Positions 47,648-56,549 of a stretch of 64,000 nucleotides of DNA are shown here, in pieces; position 1 is the stretch's first letter; each line of letters begins with the position of its first letter. The notes beneath the pieces are model-generated. The model was given only the letters and a program-made list of their open reading frames with translations, had not been told where the DNA came from and did not search any database. The DNA is from Levilactobacillus yonginensis (GTDB lineage Bacteria; Bacillota; Bacilli; Lactobacillales; Lactobacillaceae): contig NZ_RHNO01000001.1 of assembly GCF_003946265.1 (NCBI RefSeq), positions 1 through 64,000 on the forward strand, in the 5' to 3' direction. The position numbers were made by a program, and so were the translations under genes.

Positions 47648-47744
47648 TTGACAAATTGGCTGGGGCCTCGTATAGTGTGCGGGGTTCAGGAAAAGTTCGT
47701 TCGGCATTGTCGAACCCCCATTTAAAATTGGGAGGTTTTGAACC
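47648..47744 (+). promoter_or_regulatory. Strong promoter and switch-like leader of the SDR gene
   Basis: TTGACA, 17 bp, TATAGT (47648-47676). In the leader, GGGGTTC (47681-47687) pairs with GAACCCC (47712-47718). Alternatively CCCCCA (47715-47720) pairs with TGGG (47729-47732), which would mask the ribosome site. The two pairings exclude each other. Confidence 0.6.
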
Positions 47745-48497
47745 ATGAAAACTGTAATTATTACCGGTGCCACGTCCGGGATGGGGCTCAGCGCCGTCAA
47801 ACTCTTTAGTCACCGTGGCTGGCGCGTTGTTCTGGCTGATTTAAACGCTGAAAAGGGGACCCAAGTGGTCGCAGACTTGCAGCAAGCGGGGTATGCCAAC
47901 CTCTTCTTTCACGCGACGGATGTTAGTCAGGCCGCTTCCGTTCACGCTTTAGCTACGGCCATTCAGGCCCAAGGTTGGGTCGTTGACAGCCTGGTAAATA
48001 ACGCTGGGATCTTTGTTCCGGGAATGCTCCACCAGGTCGATGAGGACGATTGGGACCGGATCATGGCGGTCGACGTCAAATCCATCTATCTGATGAGTGC
48101 GGCCTTTGTTCCCGGTATGATTGAACGGGGACACGGGACGATTGTGAACACGGGTTCCATTTCTGGGTTGCGGGGCGACTATAACATGGCGGCCTATAAT
48201 GCTGCCAAAGGTGCCGTTGTCAACCTGGTGCGCGCCATGGCGTTGGACTACGGGCAGTATAATATTCGCGTGAACAACGTGGATCCAAGTGCGACCAAGA
48301 CGCCGATGTTTATGGCCAACCCACCGGAGGTCGTGGCACAGTTTGAACAGGCTAATCCATTGAAAAGAATTGCCCAACCGGAAGACATCGCGCGGGTCAT
48401 GTATTTCTTGGCTAGCGATGAATCTGACCCAATCAACGGGGAAAACTTGCCGGTATCGGGTGGCTTGGAGCAGCATTCTGGCCAACCGGTTCAATAA
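47745..48497 (+). CDS. Short-chain dehydrogenase/reductase
   Basis: 250-aa classical SDR: TGATSGMG cofactor loop (residues about 7-14), NNAG (about 85-88), catalytic Ser in TGSISG and YNAAK (Tyr/Lys). Oxidises or reduces an alcohol/ketone pair with NAD(P)H; substrate not predictable. GGGAGG precedes the ATG. Strong promoter with a foldable leader. Confidence 0.93.
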   Translation: MKTVIITGATSGMGLSAVKLFSHRGWRVVLADLNAEKGTQVVADLQQAGYANLFFHATDVSQAASVHALATAIQAQGWVVDSLVNNAGIFVPGMLHQVDEDDWDRIMAVDVKSIYLMSAAFVPGMIERGHGTIVNTGSISGLRGDYNMAAYNAAKGAVVNLVRAMALDYGQYNIRVNNVDPSATKTPMFMANPPEVVAQFEQANPLKRIAQPEDIARVMYFLASDESDPINGENLPVSGGLEQHSGQPVQ

Positions 48498-48514
48498 ATT
48501 CACTGTTAGGTTGC

Positions 48515-48545
48515 GGGTCGGGAACGAAATCCCTGGCCCTTTTTG
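48515..48545 (+). terminator. Intrinsic terminator of the SDR gene
   Basis: GGG-C-GGGA/TCCC-G-CCC stem with mismatches, then T-run. Confidence 0.65.
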
Positions 48546-48611
48546 TTGTTCAATAAAGCTTGCTGGTTGAACCGCGGACCAGCTAGTAGCCAGTATCCCC
48601 CTCTTTCGGGG

Positions 48612-49328
48612 TTAAATGCGGGGCGCCAAAGCCGCAGTTAATGCGAGTAGTTGCTGCTCACCAATCTGCAGGTCAGTTGCACTAGCGGTGGCTGGCAGGA
48701 CGAGACTGACGCTGGCAATCACCTGACCACGGTGGTCGCGTAGACCGGTGGCAACACAGGCAATTTGGTGCGTCTGTTCGCCGTAGTCGTATGCCACGTT
48801 TCGCTGGCTGATGTCGGGGAGCTCGGCTCGTAATTGTTGGGCTAGTGGTGCGGCCAGGTTTGCTAAATAGCTGGCTTGAAAGTCAGCTGGGCTCACGCTA
48901 AGCAGTAACTTGCCAGTTGCCGTGATGGCCAATGAGTCGTCCTGTCCAGGCTGTGCTGACACGTGTTGGGGGTGGGGCGCCTCAATTTTGGCTAAGTAGT
49001 GTGCGCGGTCAGCTTGACGGACGGCGACGTGAACGGCCAGATTCTGATTGCTTGCCAGCTGTTGTAGGTCGGGGCGTAGTAGCCGGACCAGCTGGATGGC
49101 GGTGAGCGGTCGATTCCCAACCAACGCGGCCGGCCCCAGTGAATAGGCGGCAGTCAACGGATTCTTATAAAGGATGTGTTCGGCGACCAGCGTCGCCACT
49201 AGGCCGTAAATTGTGGTTTTAGGGAGCTGAAGCGCCTCCTGAATCTCGTGGAGGCTCGTTTCTGGTTGTGAGGCTAGCAGCCGACAGATGGCCGCGGCGC
49301 GTTGGACGGATTGAATGAGTTTTGTCAT
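48612..49328 (-). CDS. IclR-family transcriptional regulator
   Basis: 238 aa: winged helix (IQSVQRAAAICRLLASQPETSLHEIQEALQLPKTTIYGLVATL, residues about 4-46) and the IclR effector domain with ITATGKLLLS and the C-terminal GLRDHRGQVIASVSL. I start at ATG 49328 with AGGAGG 7 nt upstream; the frame continues upstream but without a ribosome site. Divergent from the MFS gene at 49417, which it probably regulates. Confidence 0.92.
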   Translation of the reverse strand: MTKLIQSVQRAAAICRLLASQPETSLHEIQEALQLPKTTIYGLVATLVAEHILYKNPLTAAYSLGPAALVGNRPLTAIQLVRLLRPDLQQLASNQNLAVHVAVRQADRAHYLAKIEAPHPQHVSAQPGQDDSLAITATGKLLLSVSPADFQASYLANLAAPLAQQLRAELPDISQRNVAYDYGEQTHQIACVATGLRDHRGQVIASVSLVLPATASATDLQIGEQQLLALTAALAPRI

Positions 49329-49416
49329 GGGATGACCTCCTAGATGTGGGGTGGTCACGTTCGCCCCACGAGTGCTAGAATAAAGCTTAACATCTTTTGA
49401 GAAAAGGAGGGGTTTT

Positions 49417-50592
49417 ATGCAAGAAATCCGTATCCGGTGGCTCCTACTGGGTGCATTGTTCAGTAGTATCGGCATGAGCTTTATTTGGCCGCTGACCACC
49501 ATTTATTTACATAATCGGCTGGGAACGTCGTTGACCGAGGTGGGAATCATCTTGCTGTTTTACTCCCTCGCCAATGTCGTGGGTAGTGTGTTGGGGGGGC
49601 GTTTGTTTGACCGCCTTAATCCTTACCATTTGACCATCGCTGGGGTATGCATGTCCCTGGTCACATTTGGCACGCTGGTCGTCACGCATGGCTGGCCAGC
49701 TTACCCAATCGCATTGGTCTTCCTGGGGTTTGCCTCAGGGTGGACGTTAACGATGGTCAATTCACTGGCCACGACCATTCATAGTCGCGATGGCCGGTAT
49801 ATCTTCAACATGTTGTACTTTGCGGAGAATCTGGGGATCGTGCTCGGGACTGCCATGGTGGGGTTCGTCTATACAACCAGCATTACGTTGCTGTTTGGAA
49901 TCGCCTTTGGCCTGTTCGTGGGTTTTCTCATCGTGGCCATCGTGTGCTACAAGGTCCCGGCCGTGGTGAACCGTAAAGTGGTGACCAGAGCCAAGACGAC
50001 CGTCCACATTGCGCTGCCCAACCGGCGGATCATGGCGACGTTCTTCATTTCATTGGTCATCATTTGGACGATGTATGAGCAGTGGGCATCGAACCTGTCC
50101 GTCTATATGACGGGGATGGGCATTCCAATGAAGGAATACAGTCTGTTGTGGACGTTAAATGCCGCGCTTATCGTGGTTTTCCAGGCAGGTCTGAACTGGT
50201 TAGCCAACTATGTTAGCAATCTCTACGTGCAGGTTTACGCCGGGATCTTCTTCGTGGCGTTGTCGTTTATCACGCTGATTTTTGCCAAGGACTACCTGCA
50301 CTTCGTCATTGCCATGGTGATTCTAACGATGGGTGAAGCAACTGCGTTTCCCGCGATTCCAGCGCTCGTTAACGACCTAACACCGACCGTAGTCAAAGGA
50401 AAGTATCAGGGGATGGCTAACGCCTGGGCGTCCGTTGGGAAGGCGCTGGGTCCGCTCTTCGGGGGACTGGTGATCGACCACGCTTCCTACACCGTGCTCT
50501 TCGTGGTAGCCGCTGCGGCCAACCTGATTGTCTTGGTCCTGACCGGGGTTGTCGTGACGGGAAACCAACGGCGTGTGGAAACTTATCGATAA
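49417..50592 (+). CDS. MFS transporter
   Basis: 391 aa, about 12 helices, single-component secondary carrier. Motif A-like GGRLFDRLNPYH (about residues 60-71) and a second-half WTMYEQWASNLSVYMTG segment of the kind found in YttB/MdtH-like exporters. AAAGGAGG precedes the ATG. Divergent from the IclR regulator; substrate unknown. Confidence 0.88.
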   Translation: MQEIRIRWLLLGALFSSIGMSFIWPLTTIYLHNRLGTSLTEVGIILLFYSLANVVGSVLGGRLFDRLNPYHLTIAGVCMSLVTFGTLVVTHGWPAYPIALVFLGFASGWTLTMVNSLATTIHSRDGRYIFNMLYFAENLGIVLGTAMVGFVYTTSITLLFGIAFGLFVGFLIVAIVCYKVPAVVNRKVVTRAKTTVHIALPNRRIMATFFISLVIIWTMYEQWASNLSVYMTGMGIPMKEYSLLWTLNAALIVVFQAGLNWLANYVSNLYVQVYAGIFFVALSFITLIFAKDYLHFVIAMVILTMGEATAFPAIPALVNDLTPTVVKGKYQGMANAWASVGKALGPLFGGLVIDHASYTVLFVVAAAANLIVLVLTGVVVTGNQRRVETYR

Positions 50593-50663
50593 GTTTTGGA
50601 CAACTTAGGTGTATAATGTCGCTAGAGGACTAAAACGCACATAGGGAAATCAGGGGAAAGCAC

Positions 50664-50936
50664 ATGAAAAAAAGTATTCGGGGAATCAGCGGTCTGTTGA
50701 TCGGTCTGGTTTTAGGCGCTTTTCTGTTCATTCAGGCACCTAAGAGCCAATCGACCGTGACCGACTCTGTGGTTCAACCGACATCTGGTCAAACAGCCGT
50801 TCAGCTATCAAATGGTGGCAAAGGCAAGGGTCACGTTGCAGTTAAGACGCAGACCACGACCAGTCAGGCGGGGAAGACCGTGAGTCGGCAGACAACGACC
50901 ACCACACAAAACCATCAACGTTGGACGCATAAATAA
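50664..50936 (+). CDS. Small exported or membrane-anchored Thr/Gln-rich protein
   Basis: 90 aa. A basic N-terminus and one hydrophobic segment (about residues 8-24) are followed by a Ser/Thr/Gln/Lys-rich tail of low complexity. No LPXTG or lipobox Cys, so it is either secreted after cleavage or anchored by its N-terminus. GGGGAAA upstream. Unknown function. Confidence 0.65.
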   Translation: MKKSIRGISGLLIGLVLGAFLFIQAPKSQSTVTDSVVQPTSGQTAVQLSNGGKGKGHVAVKTQTTTSQAGKTVSRQTTTTTQNHQRWTHK

Positions 50937-51066
50937 AAAAATTATCGCGATTATTTAGGGAATTTTCACGATTATTCATTTTGACCAGCCTACGGCGACG
51001 TGGGTTGGCCATTTTTTTACCCAGATACTCATAAAATATACATAAAAATGAATGTTTATAAAAGGA

Positions 51067-51356
51067 TTGACAGATAAAATGAATGATGATAAATTTAATA
51101 TCAATCAAGCAGACGTTAAACAGAAGAGTAGCTCGTGAGGGTTTGTTGAGCGAGTCCGGGCAGATGAAAGCCGGATCAAACCACACGAGTGAAGCGCATC
51201 TGGAAGTCGTAACGGTGAATGAAGTAGCCGTTACTGGTTCGTGTCCATTACCGCACGGAGAGTTCTAAGGAACTCCATGAGAGATAAAACAAGGTGGTAC
51301 CGCGAGTCGTTCGCCCTTGTTAGCCAGAGATGGCTGACAAGGACGGGCGACTTTTT
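51067..51356 (+). promoter_or_regulatory. T-box leader of the second oppA-like gene, predicted Arg-specific
   Basis: Promoter TTGACA, 17 bp, TAAATT (51067-51095). Stem I: AGTAG (51127-51131), helix CTCGTG/CACGAG (51132-51137 with 51184-51189), then TGAAG-CGC, giving specifier CGC (Arg) at 51195-51197. T-box AAGGTGGTACCGCG at 51291-51304; terminator stem from about 51305 to T-run at 51351-51356. The codon call is by analogy; GCA (Ala) would be the next choice. Confidence 0.9.
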
Positions 51357-51387
51357 TAGTGATAATCAATGATGAGGGGTAATTAAA

Positions 51388-52998
51388 ATGAAAAAATTAA
51401 TGGGATTAGGATTTGGATTGTTAGCAGTTGCTGCGTTGGCCGGTTGTGGGTCCACGCAAGCCAAGAGTGATGCGGATAAAGAATTGAACGTGACGATGGT
51501 GGGGAACCCTGCCACGGCTAACCCAGCTATTTCGGGTGATAGCAATAGTTCCAGCATGATTGCTCAAACCGAAGAGGGGCTGTACACGTTGAACGCCAAC
51601 GGGAAAGTCGTTGCCGGGGTTGCTGAAAAAGTGGTTAAGCCCACGAAGAATGGCACCGTTTATACGTTTAAGATCAAAAAGAATGCTAAGTGGGCCAACG
51701 GGGATGCCGTCACGGCTCAGGACTTCGTTACTTCCATTGACTGGCAGGTTAATCCCAAGTCTAAGTCGCAAGTAGCCAACAAACTGAAGTTCTTGAAGAA
51801 CTACGATGACGTTCAGAATGGGAAGAAGGCGCCTTCGGCTATTGGTGCCAAGGCTTTGAATAAGCAGACGTTACAACTGACGCTGTCCAAACCACAACCT
51901 TGGTTACCAGATATCTTGGCAACGGCCGTTTATCCAATCAAGACGAATTTATTTAATAAATATGGCAACAAGTATGGGACTTCCGCAGCTAAGACTATGT
52001 CCGAAGGGGCCTACAAGTTAGTCGGCTGGAGTGGGAGTGCTGATTCATGGACTTACGTGAAGAACGACAACTACTGGAACGCTAAGAATGTGAAAATCAA
52101 AAAGGTGGGCGTTCAGGTTGTGAAGGACCCAGGGACCTCAGCTAGTTTGTTCAAGTCTGGCAAGGTTCAAGAAACGGTTCTGTCAGGACAATACATCAAG
52201 CAAAATGCCAACAATCCAGAATTGAAGACGACGCTGAACAGCTCCATGCGGTTCCTGGAATTTAACGACAAGAAGACCGTGACGCACAACACCAAGGTTC
52301 GGCAAGCATTCTCCTACGTTGTGAACCGGAAGGCTGTGACCAAGAGCGTGCTGCAAGATGGTTCGACAGCGGCTAAGAGTTTGATTCCTTACGGCGATGG
52401 TAATGACCCAACTACTGGTAAGGATTTCTCACAAGACGTGGGTAACCTGTTGAGTTACAACCCTAAGAAGGCAACGCAACTGTGGAACCAAGCGAAGAAG
52501 GAAATGGGCATCAAGAAGGCTAATTTAGAGCTCCTGACGGCCGATACGGACGAACAGAAGCACGTGGCCCAATACTTACAACAACAGGCTCAAAAGTACA
52601 TGCCAGGGCTGACAATCACCATTAAGTCGATGCCACTGGCACAGCAGATTGCTAAAGGCGCTGCTGGAAACTTCGATATTGATTTGGACGGTTGGACCAC
52701 GGACTGGCGGGACCCATCAGATTTCTTACAAATGGCAGATGGCACCAGCTCAGTTAACTTCACGAAATGGAACAACGCCCACTTCAGTAATATGATGAAG
52801 GAAATCGACAACACGGCGAAGTACACCACGCAACAACGGTGGGACATGTTAAAGAAGGCGGATACGTACGTCACGGAACAGGCGGGCTTAGTCCCACTGT
52901 ACCAACAAGCCAAGGCACACTTAGTATCTAAGACGGTTGGCGGGTTGAAGTACACCATGATGAGTGATGCACAGTATAAGTATGCTTATTGGAAATAG
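51388..52998 (+). CDS. OppA-like oligopeptide-binding lipoprotein (paralogue 2)
   Basis: 536-aa SBP family 5 lipoprotein; lipobox LAGC (Cys about residue 20), then LNVTMVGNPATANPAISGDSNS and KKNAKWANGDAVTAQDFVTS. Closely similar to the product of 37040-38644 throughout, including the C-terminal MSDAQYKYAYWK ending. No transporter membrane or ATPase genes adjoin. Controlled by its own T-box, with a different predicted amino acid from that of paralogue 1. An RE2 repeat begins at its stop codon. Confidence 0.93.
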   Translation: MKKLMGLGFGLLAVAALAGCGSTQAKSDADKELNVTMVGNPATANPAISGDSNSSSMIAQTEEGLYTLNANGKVVAGVAEKVVKPTKNGTVYTFKIKKNAKWANGDAVTAQDFVTSIDWQVNPKSKSQVANKLKFLKNYDDVQNGKKAPSAIGAKALNKQTLQLTLSKPQPWLPDILATAVYPIKTNLFNKYGNKYGTSAAKTMSEGAYKLVGWSGSADSWTYVKNDNYWNAKNVKIKKVGVQVVKDPGTSASLFKSGKVQETVLSGQYIKQNANNPELKTTLNSSMRFLEFNDKKTVTHNTKVRQAFSYVVNRKAVTKSVLQDGSTAAKSLIPYGDGNDPTTGKDFSQDVGNLLSYNPKKATQLWNQAKKEMGIKKANLELLTADTDEQKHVAQYLQQQAQKYMPGLTITIKSMPLAQQIAKGAAGNFDIDLDGWTTDWRDPSDFLQMADGTSSVNFTKWNNAHFSNMMKEIDNTAKYTTQQRWDMLKKADTYVTEQAGLVPLYQQAKAHLVSKTVGGLKYTMMSDAQYKYAYWK

Positions 52999-53130
52999 AG
53001 TGTGGAAATAGGCGCTTAGATTCTGAGCATTAGCGTAAAACAAGCTTCAGACTGGATTTATTCAGTTTGGAGCTTGTTTTGTGCTAAGCGCAGGAATCTG
53101 CCTATTTCCATACGTTTCAGAAGCTGCCAG
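52997..53130 (+). repeat. RE2 hairpin repeat, copy b (3' of oppA-like gene 2)
   Basis: Starts AGAGTG overlapping the stop codon. Outer arms TGGAAATAGGC (53003-53013) and GCCTATTTCCA (53100-53110) are perfectly complementary. AGATTC/GAATCT, GC(A)TTAGC/GCTAAGC and AAACAAGCT/AGCTTGTTT follow inward. Ends ACGTTTCAGAAGCTGCCAG. Confidence 0.8.
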
Positions 53131-53320
53131 GCTCGGGATAGGTATCCGGAGACGAATGTTCTAAAACAGTAGAGGCTAAGCACAGGGACCTGCCCCAGGG
53201 AACACGTTTCAGAAGCTGCCAGGCTCGAGATAGGTATCCGGAGATGAACGCTCTAAGCCAGTAGAAGCAATATAGAGGAGCTTGTTTTGTGCTAAGCGCA
53301 GGAATCGACCTATTTCCACC
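53131..53320 (+). repeat. Tandem partial RE2 copies
   Basis: The 3' half of RE2b with its flank (GCTAAGC..AGG..ACGTTTCAGAAGCTGCCAG..ATAGGTATCCGG) is repeated in diverged form at about 53173-53262, and a third short copy (GAGCTTGTTTTGTGCTAAGC..CCTATTTCCA) is at about 53278-53319. Confidence 0.65.
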
Positions 53321-53395
53321 CCCAGCCAAGGGTAGTTAAGTCTGGAGACAATCCCAATAAACACCGCACCCAAGCGATCAAGCCCCAACAGTAAC

Positions 53396-53432
53396 CAAAA
53401 AAGCTGCCCCAGAACTCGGGACAGCTTTTTCG
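53396..53432. terminator. Terminator-like hairpin in the 53.0-53.8 kb gene-free stretch
   Basis: AAAAAGCTG-CCC/GGG-CAGCTTTTT. The rest of 53433-53835 has a hairpin GTTCGTC-CC/GG-GACGAAC (53578-53612) and an extended -10 (TGGTATGAT, about 53710) before the next gene. Confidence 0.6.
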
Positions 53433-53835
53433 GGTATCAGAATGAGGACCTAAGCATAGCTGGCAATCAGGACGACGTCAACGCCTTTCACAGATAAGCG
53501 CTTTTTTGCGCAAGAACAATCAGTAAATGCTACGAAAGCTGACATTCTAATTATCAAAGTAATAACTAGCGACATGAGTTCGTCACCAAGCTAAGCGGCG
53601 ACGAACTAGTCATCCTAACTAGCAAAAACAGTTATATAAGCAAGTTGTCGACAAGCTTTAGTTTTTTCATACAACTTAGTTCAGGGGCATAGTTATTGTG
53701 GGGTGACCATGGTATGATGTCTCCATGGGGAACTCGGGGATGAGTACAACCGGGACTGATTATGGGGTGATGGCGGTGGTTAATCGCTGTCAGATCAGGT
53801 TTCGGCGATGATGGATCATCGGAGGAGGTTGTGTG

Positions 53836-54072
53836 ATGGGTTTTCGGAAGATTCTAAGGGAGCAAGTAACCCAATCGGTTGACTTGTTAGAGATTTATCT
53901 GTTCTTTTTATTACCGGTATTTCTGTTTAAGGGAGCCGTTGATTTCATCACGCAAGGCCAGTTGTTCTGGCGAAGTTATGGACTCCTATTTATTGCTAGT
54001 GTGGGCGGATTCATCGTGTTATTTGCGTTGATTGACCTGGTAACGGCGCTGCATCATTGGTACCTGCACTAA
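53836..54072 (+). CDS. Small membrane protein of unknown function
   Basis: 78 aa with two hydrophobic helices (about residues 19-38 and 50-72) and an amphipathic start. GGAGGAGG lies 7-8 nt before ATG 53836; the GTG just before it is less well placed. A terminator follows at 54083. Not recognised. Confidence 0.7.
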   Translation: MGFRKILREQVTQSVDLLEIYLFFLLPVFLFKGAVDFITQGQLFWRSYGLLFIASVGGFIVLFALIDLVTALHHWYLH

Positions 54073-54082
54073 GCCATACATA

Positions 54083-54123
54083 GAAAAGCGGTCGTCACGG
54101 GTTAAACCGTCACGACCGCTTTT
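54083..54123 (+). terminator. Intrinsic terminator
   Basis: AAAAGCGGTCGT/ACGACCGCTTTT with inner CGG/CCG and one mismatch. Confidence 0.88.
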
Positions 54124-54201
54124 CATTTTGAATCAGAACTAAAGTTTGAAAGATGAATTAGTTGCTTCAATCCAGTATTAGTACTCTAAATTGAACGCAT
54201 T

Positions 54202-54333
54202 CCGGCGGCCAGAAATGTAGCCTGCTGTGGGGACGCTTCAGCCAAAGAACGGGCTTCTCGCTCGATTTGAAGCCACGAAGGAACCGCGTCTCCAAAGTCG
54301 CCCGCACCGTTCCAGCCCATATCTGGCGGCCGG
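54202..54333 (+). repeat. RE1 repeat, full copy B (candidate structured RNA)
   Basis: 132 nt. Terminal stem CCGGC..GCCAGA/TCTGGC..GCCGG with one G-G mismatch; internal GGGGACGC/GCGTCTCC; hairpin GGCTTC/GAAGCC around the conserved TCGCTCGATTT. The same core is present in copy A at 15651-15829 on the other strand. Confidence 0.7.
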
Positions 54334-54351
54334 TAAGGCGAAAAGATAGAC

Positions 54352-55356
54352 TTAGTGGAGCATGTCTTCCGTGTAGATGGTGTGGTCAGACACGTGTTCA
54401 AAGAGTTCGTGTCCGTTACTAGTATGGGTGTCGAGGAACATGCCTTGGCCGTCATTGATAACGTAGTATTTACCGGCGGCACTCTTACCCAACATGACCA
54501 GCACGTCTTCGCCGGGATGCAGGACCTCGCTGTCGGTAACGGCCATTTGCGTAGTCCCCCCTTGGGTGAAGGTGACCGTTGTCCCAGCGGCGGCGCCCTT
54601 AAACTTGTCCGAAACCTTTAACGTCTGGGTCGTGTAGTAATTCTTAGGGGCCTTATGGTGGCCAACACTCTTGGTGATGGTCCCTTCAACAATGGTGCCG
54701 GCGTCGTGGACCAGTCCTTCAACGCCATAAATACTGTTGGAATAGTCCTTAATGTGGTCGACGGAGAGGGATGGCTTGGCAGCGGAGGCCAGAGCCTTAC
54801 GCGTGGCGACAGGTGTGCTGTAGGCCTTCTTAACGCCACGAATATCAACGTTGCGTAGCGGCTGGACCCGGTTAGCCGGATTCATCACACTAACGGAGCC
54901 TTTAGCGTTGTGGCTGAGACCCAGAGCGTGGCCCATTTCGTGAATGGCGACGTTCGTCCGTTGCTTCTTATTGTATTTGTACTTTTTCAGAACGGAACGG
55001 TTCAGATACATGGCCGAACCAGTCTGGTGGCCGGCTTTGTCAAAGGACATGCCATTGTAGGCCATTCCGGTTGCGTTAATCCAGATACCAGAGGCCTTGC
55101 TGACGGTCGTGGTAAACGTTCGCGACTTTTTATTCTTGGTCGTGGACCACTTGAAGGCCTTGGATTTATTCCAAGCCTTACGAGCGGCCGTCCAAATGGA
55201 CCGGTAGTAAGTGCTGGTTGATTTGTTATAGTAGGAGGCTTTCTTACTAACGTAACGGTATTTACTGATGGGTGTCGGATTTTTAGTGGCAGCTGCGGCT
55301 GGCAGACTGGTCAGCAGGGCCAAGCAACTGGCGAACAGGACGACGGATTTTCTCAT
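54352..55356 (-). CDS. Secreted matrixin-like zinc metalloprotease
   Basis: 334 aa. A cleavable signal peptide (residues 1 to about 23, AAAA) is followed by a basic domain and the metzincin zinc site HEMGHALGLSH (residues 139-149), then SVMNP as the Met-turn. This is the M10A matrixin core. No Cys-switch propeptide is visible. The C-terminal half (about 195-334) is a separate beta-rich domain with HPGEDVLVMLG and is unassigned. Predicted to act outside the cell. Solitary gene. Confidence 0.88.
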   Translation of the reverse strand: MRKSVVLFASCLALLTSLPAAAATKNPTPISKYRYVSKKASYYNKSTSTYYRSIWTAARKAWNKSKAFKWSTTKNKKSRTFTTTVSKASGIWINATGMAYNGMSFDKAGHQTGSAMYLNRSVLKKYKYNKKQRTNVAIHEMGHALGLSHNAKGSVSVMNPANRVQPLRNVDIRGVKKAYSTPVATRKALASAAKPSLSVDHIKDYSNSIYGVEGLVHDAGTIVEGTITKSVGHHKAPKNYYTTQTLKVSDKFKGAAAGTTVTFTQGGTTQMAVTDSEVLHPGEDVLVMLGKSAAGKYYVINDGQGMFLDTHTSNGHELFEHVSDHTIYTEDMLH

Positions 55357-55479
55357 AGTGATGGATCCCCTCTAAGCTGTGGGGATAAACTAGTCGATAA
55401 AATAATTATCCGAGAAATAGTCCACTCCACTTATTTTTATTAAGCGTAATCCCCGGGGCGGGGACTTGTCCAGTCCAAA

Positions 55480-55707
55480 TCAACGCTTTAGTCGCCCATT
55501 TTTCTTCTGGTGATGACGCCAAATGGTTTCGACTAACCAGGAGAGAAAGAAGATAACGTTATAGAGGGCAAAGACGATACTGATCTGCACCACGTAGCGC
55601 GGCCAGAGAAAGTTGAGCAGCCAAAGAATGCCGAAGGGTAACTCGAGGAAATCTAAGGTTCTAACCCAGCGTGAATAGGAATCAAGAAATTTTGACGTAA
55701 ATCGCAT
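55480..55707 (-). CDS. Small membrane protein of unknown function
   Basis: 75 aa, two hydrophobic segments (about residues 20-36 and 42-60), basic C-terminus. AAGGAGG precedes the ATG. Not recognised; possibly co-transcribed from the YczE-like gene 110 nt upstream. Confidence 0.7.
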   Translation of the reverse strand: MRFTSKFLDSYSRWVRTLDFLELPFGILWLLNFLWPRYVVQISIVFALYNVIFFLSWLVETIWRHHQKKNGRLKR

Positions 55708-55818
55708 GATGGTGCCTCCTTAATAAATGTCAGTATACGCAGGTTGCACGGCCAAAAACAAATTTGGGGAAACGAAAAAAATCCGCTGACCAACTAGTGG
55801 TCAACGGATAAGGTTACT

Positions 55819-56463
55819 TTAATGAGAAACTCTAAAGTTGTGGTACAGGTGTGGCATGATGTGTTTGTCAGCGGCGGCGATGATGACTCCGTTAAAGATA
55901 ATGGAGTACAACGTCCCTACGTTGACGGAGTAAAACTGCCGGGTAGCGATGTAACAAACGGCGATCATGATGATCGGCGGAATGAAATCGACCAGTTGTG
56001 AAGCCGTGGCGCGCCCACCTAGGTACATGAACCGCAGGATGTTCGACGTGTCATCGTTGGGATGCATGATGAGGTTTGCTCGCTGATAGATGGAAATGGA
56101 GCTAGCAAAGATGGTGACCCCTACGATGCTGAGGAGCATGCGCCAACCTAAAGAAAGGTTGGGAACCCCCCATTTGCCAAACATGGAGACGAACACGTCA
56201 ATGAAGTAACTGAAACAGGAAATGAAGGCCACCTCACCCACGAATCGGGGGATGTCGATCTGGTGAATCAGAATCTGATTCAAAAGCGCGCTCAGAACCC
56301 CGACGATGAGGAGAATGACCCCCACGTTGCCGTGAATCCAGTAAGCGATGTTAACGGCCGCCGCGGTCCAAATCCCACTCCCAGCGTTAGCTGAAACACT
56401 GAGGGCGTTGCCGAAGGCGTTTAAGACCAGGCCAATCAAGAGAGCGACGACCCGGTAAGACAT
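55819..56463 (-). CDS. YczE/YitT-like integral membrane protein
   Basis: 214 aa with about five membrane helices. The opening VVALLIGLVLNAFGNALSVSANAGSGIWTAAAVNIAYW matches the YczE/YyaS pattern, where the first helix is followed by a small-residue-rich loop. Function of the family is poorly known (YczE affects surfactin production in Bacillus). The ribosome site is weak. Confidence 0.75.
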   Translation of the reverse strand: MSYRVVALLIGLVLNAFGNALSVSANAGSGIWTAAAVNIAYWIHGNVGVILLIVGVLSALLNQILIHQIDIPRFVGEVAFISCFSYFIDVFVSMFGKWGVPNLSLGWRMLLSIVGVTIFASSISIYQRANLIMHPNDDTSNILRFMYLGGRATASQLVDFIPPIIMIAVCYIATRQFYSVNVGTLYSIIFNGVIIAAADKHIMPHLYHNFRVSH

Positions 56464-56549
56464 GCAATTCTTCTGATGTTGCTGTTGGATAACGCATCAC
56501 CTCTGCAAGTTTCCGTTGCGGGTGTCATCCATATATGTAGGAAGTGTCG

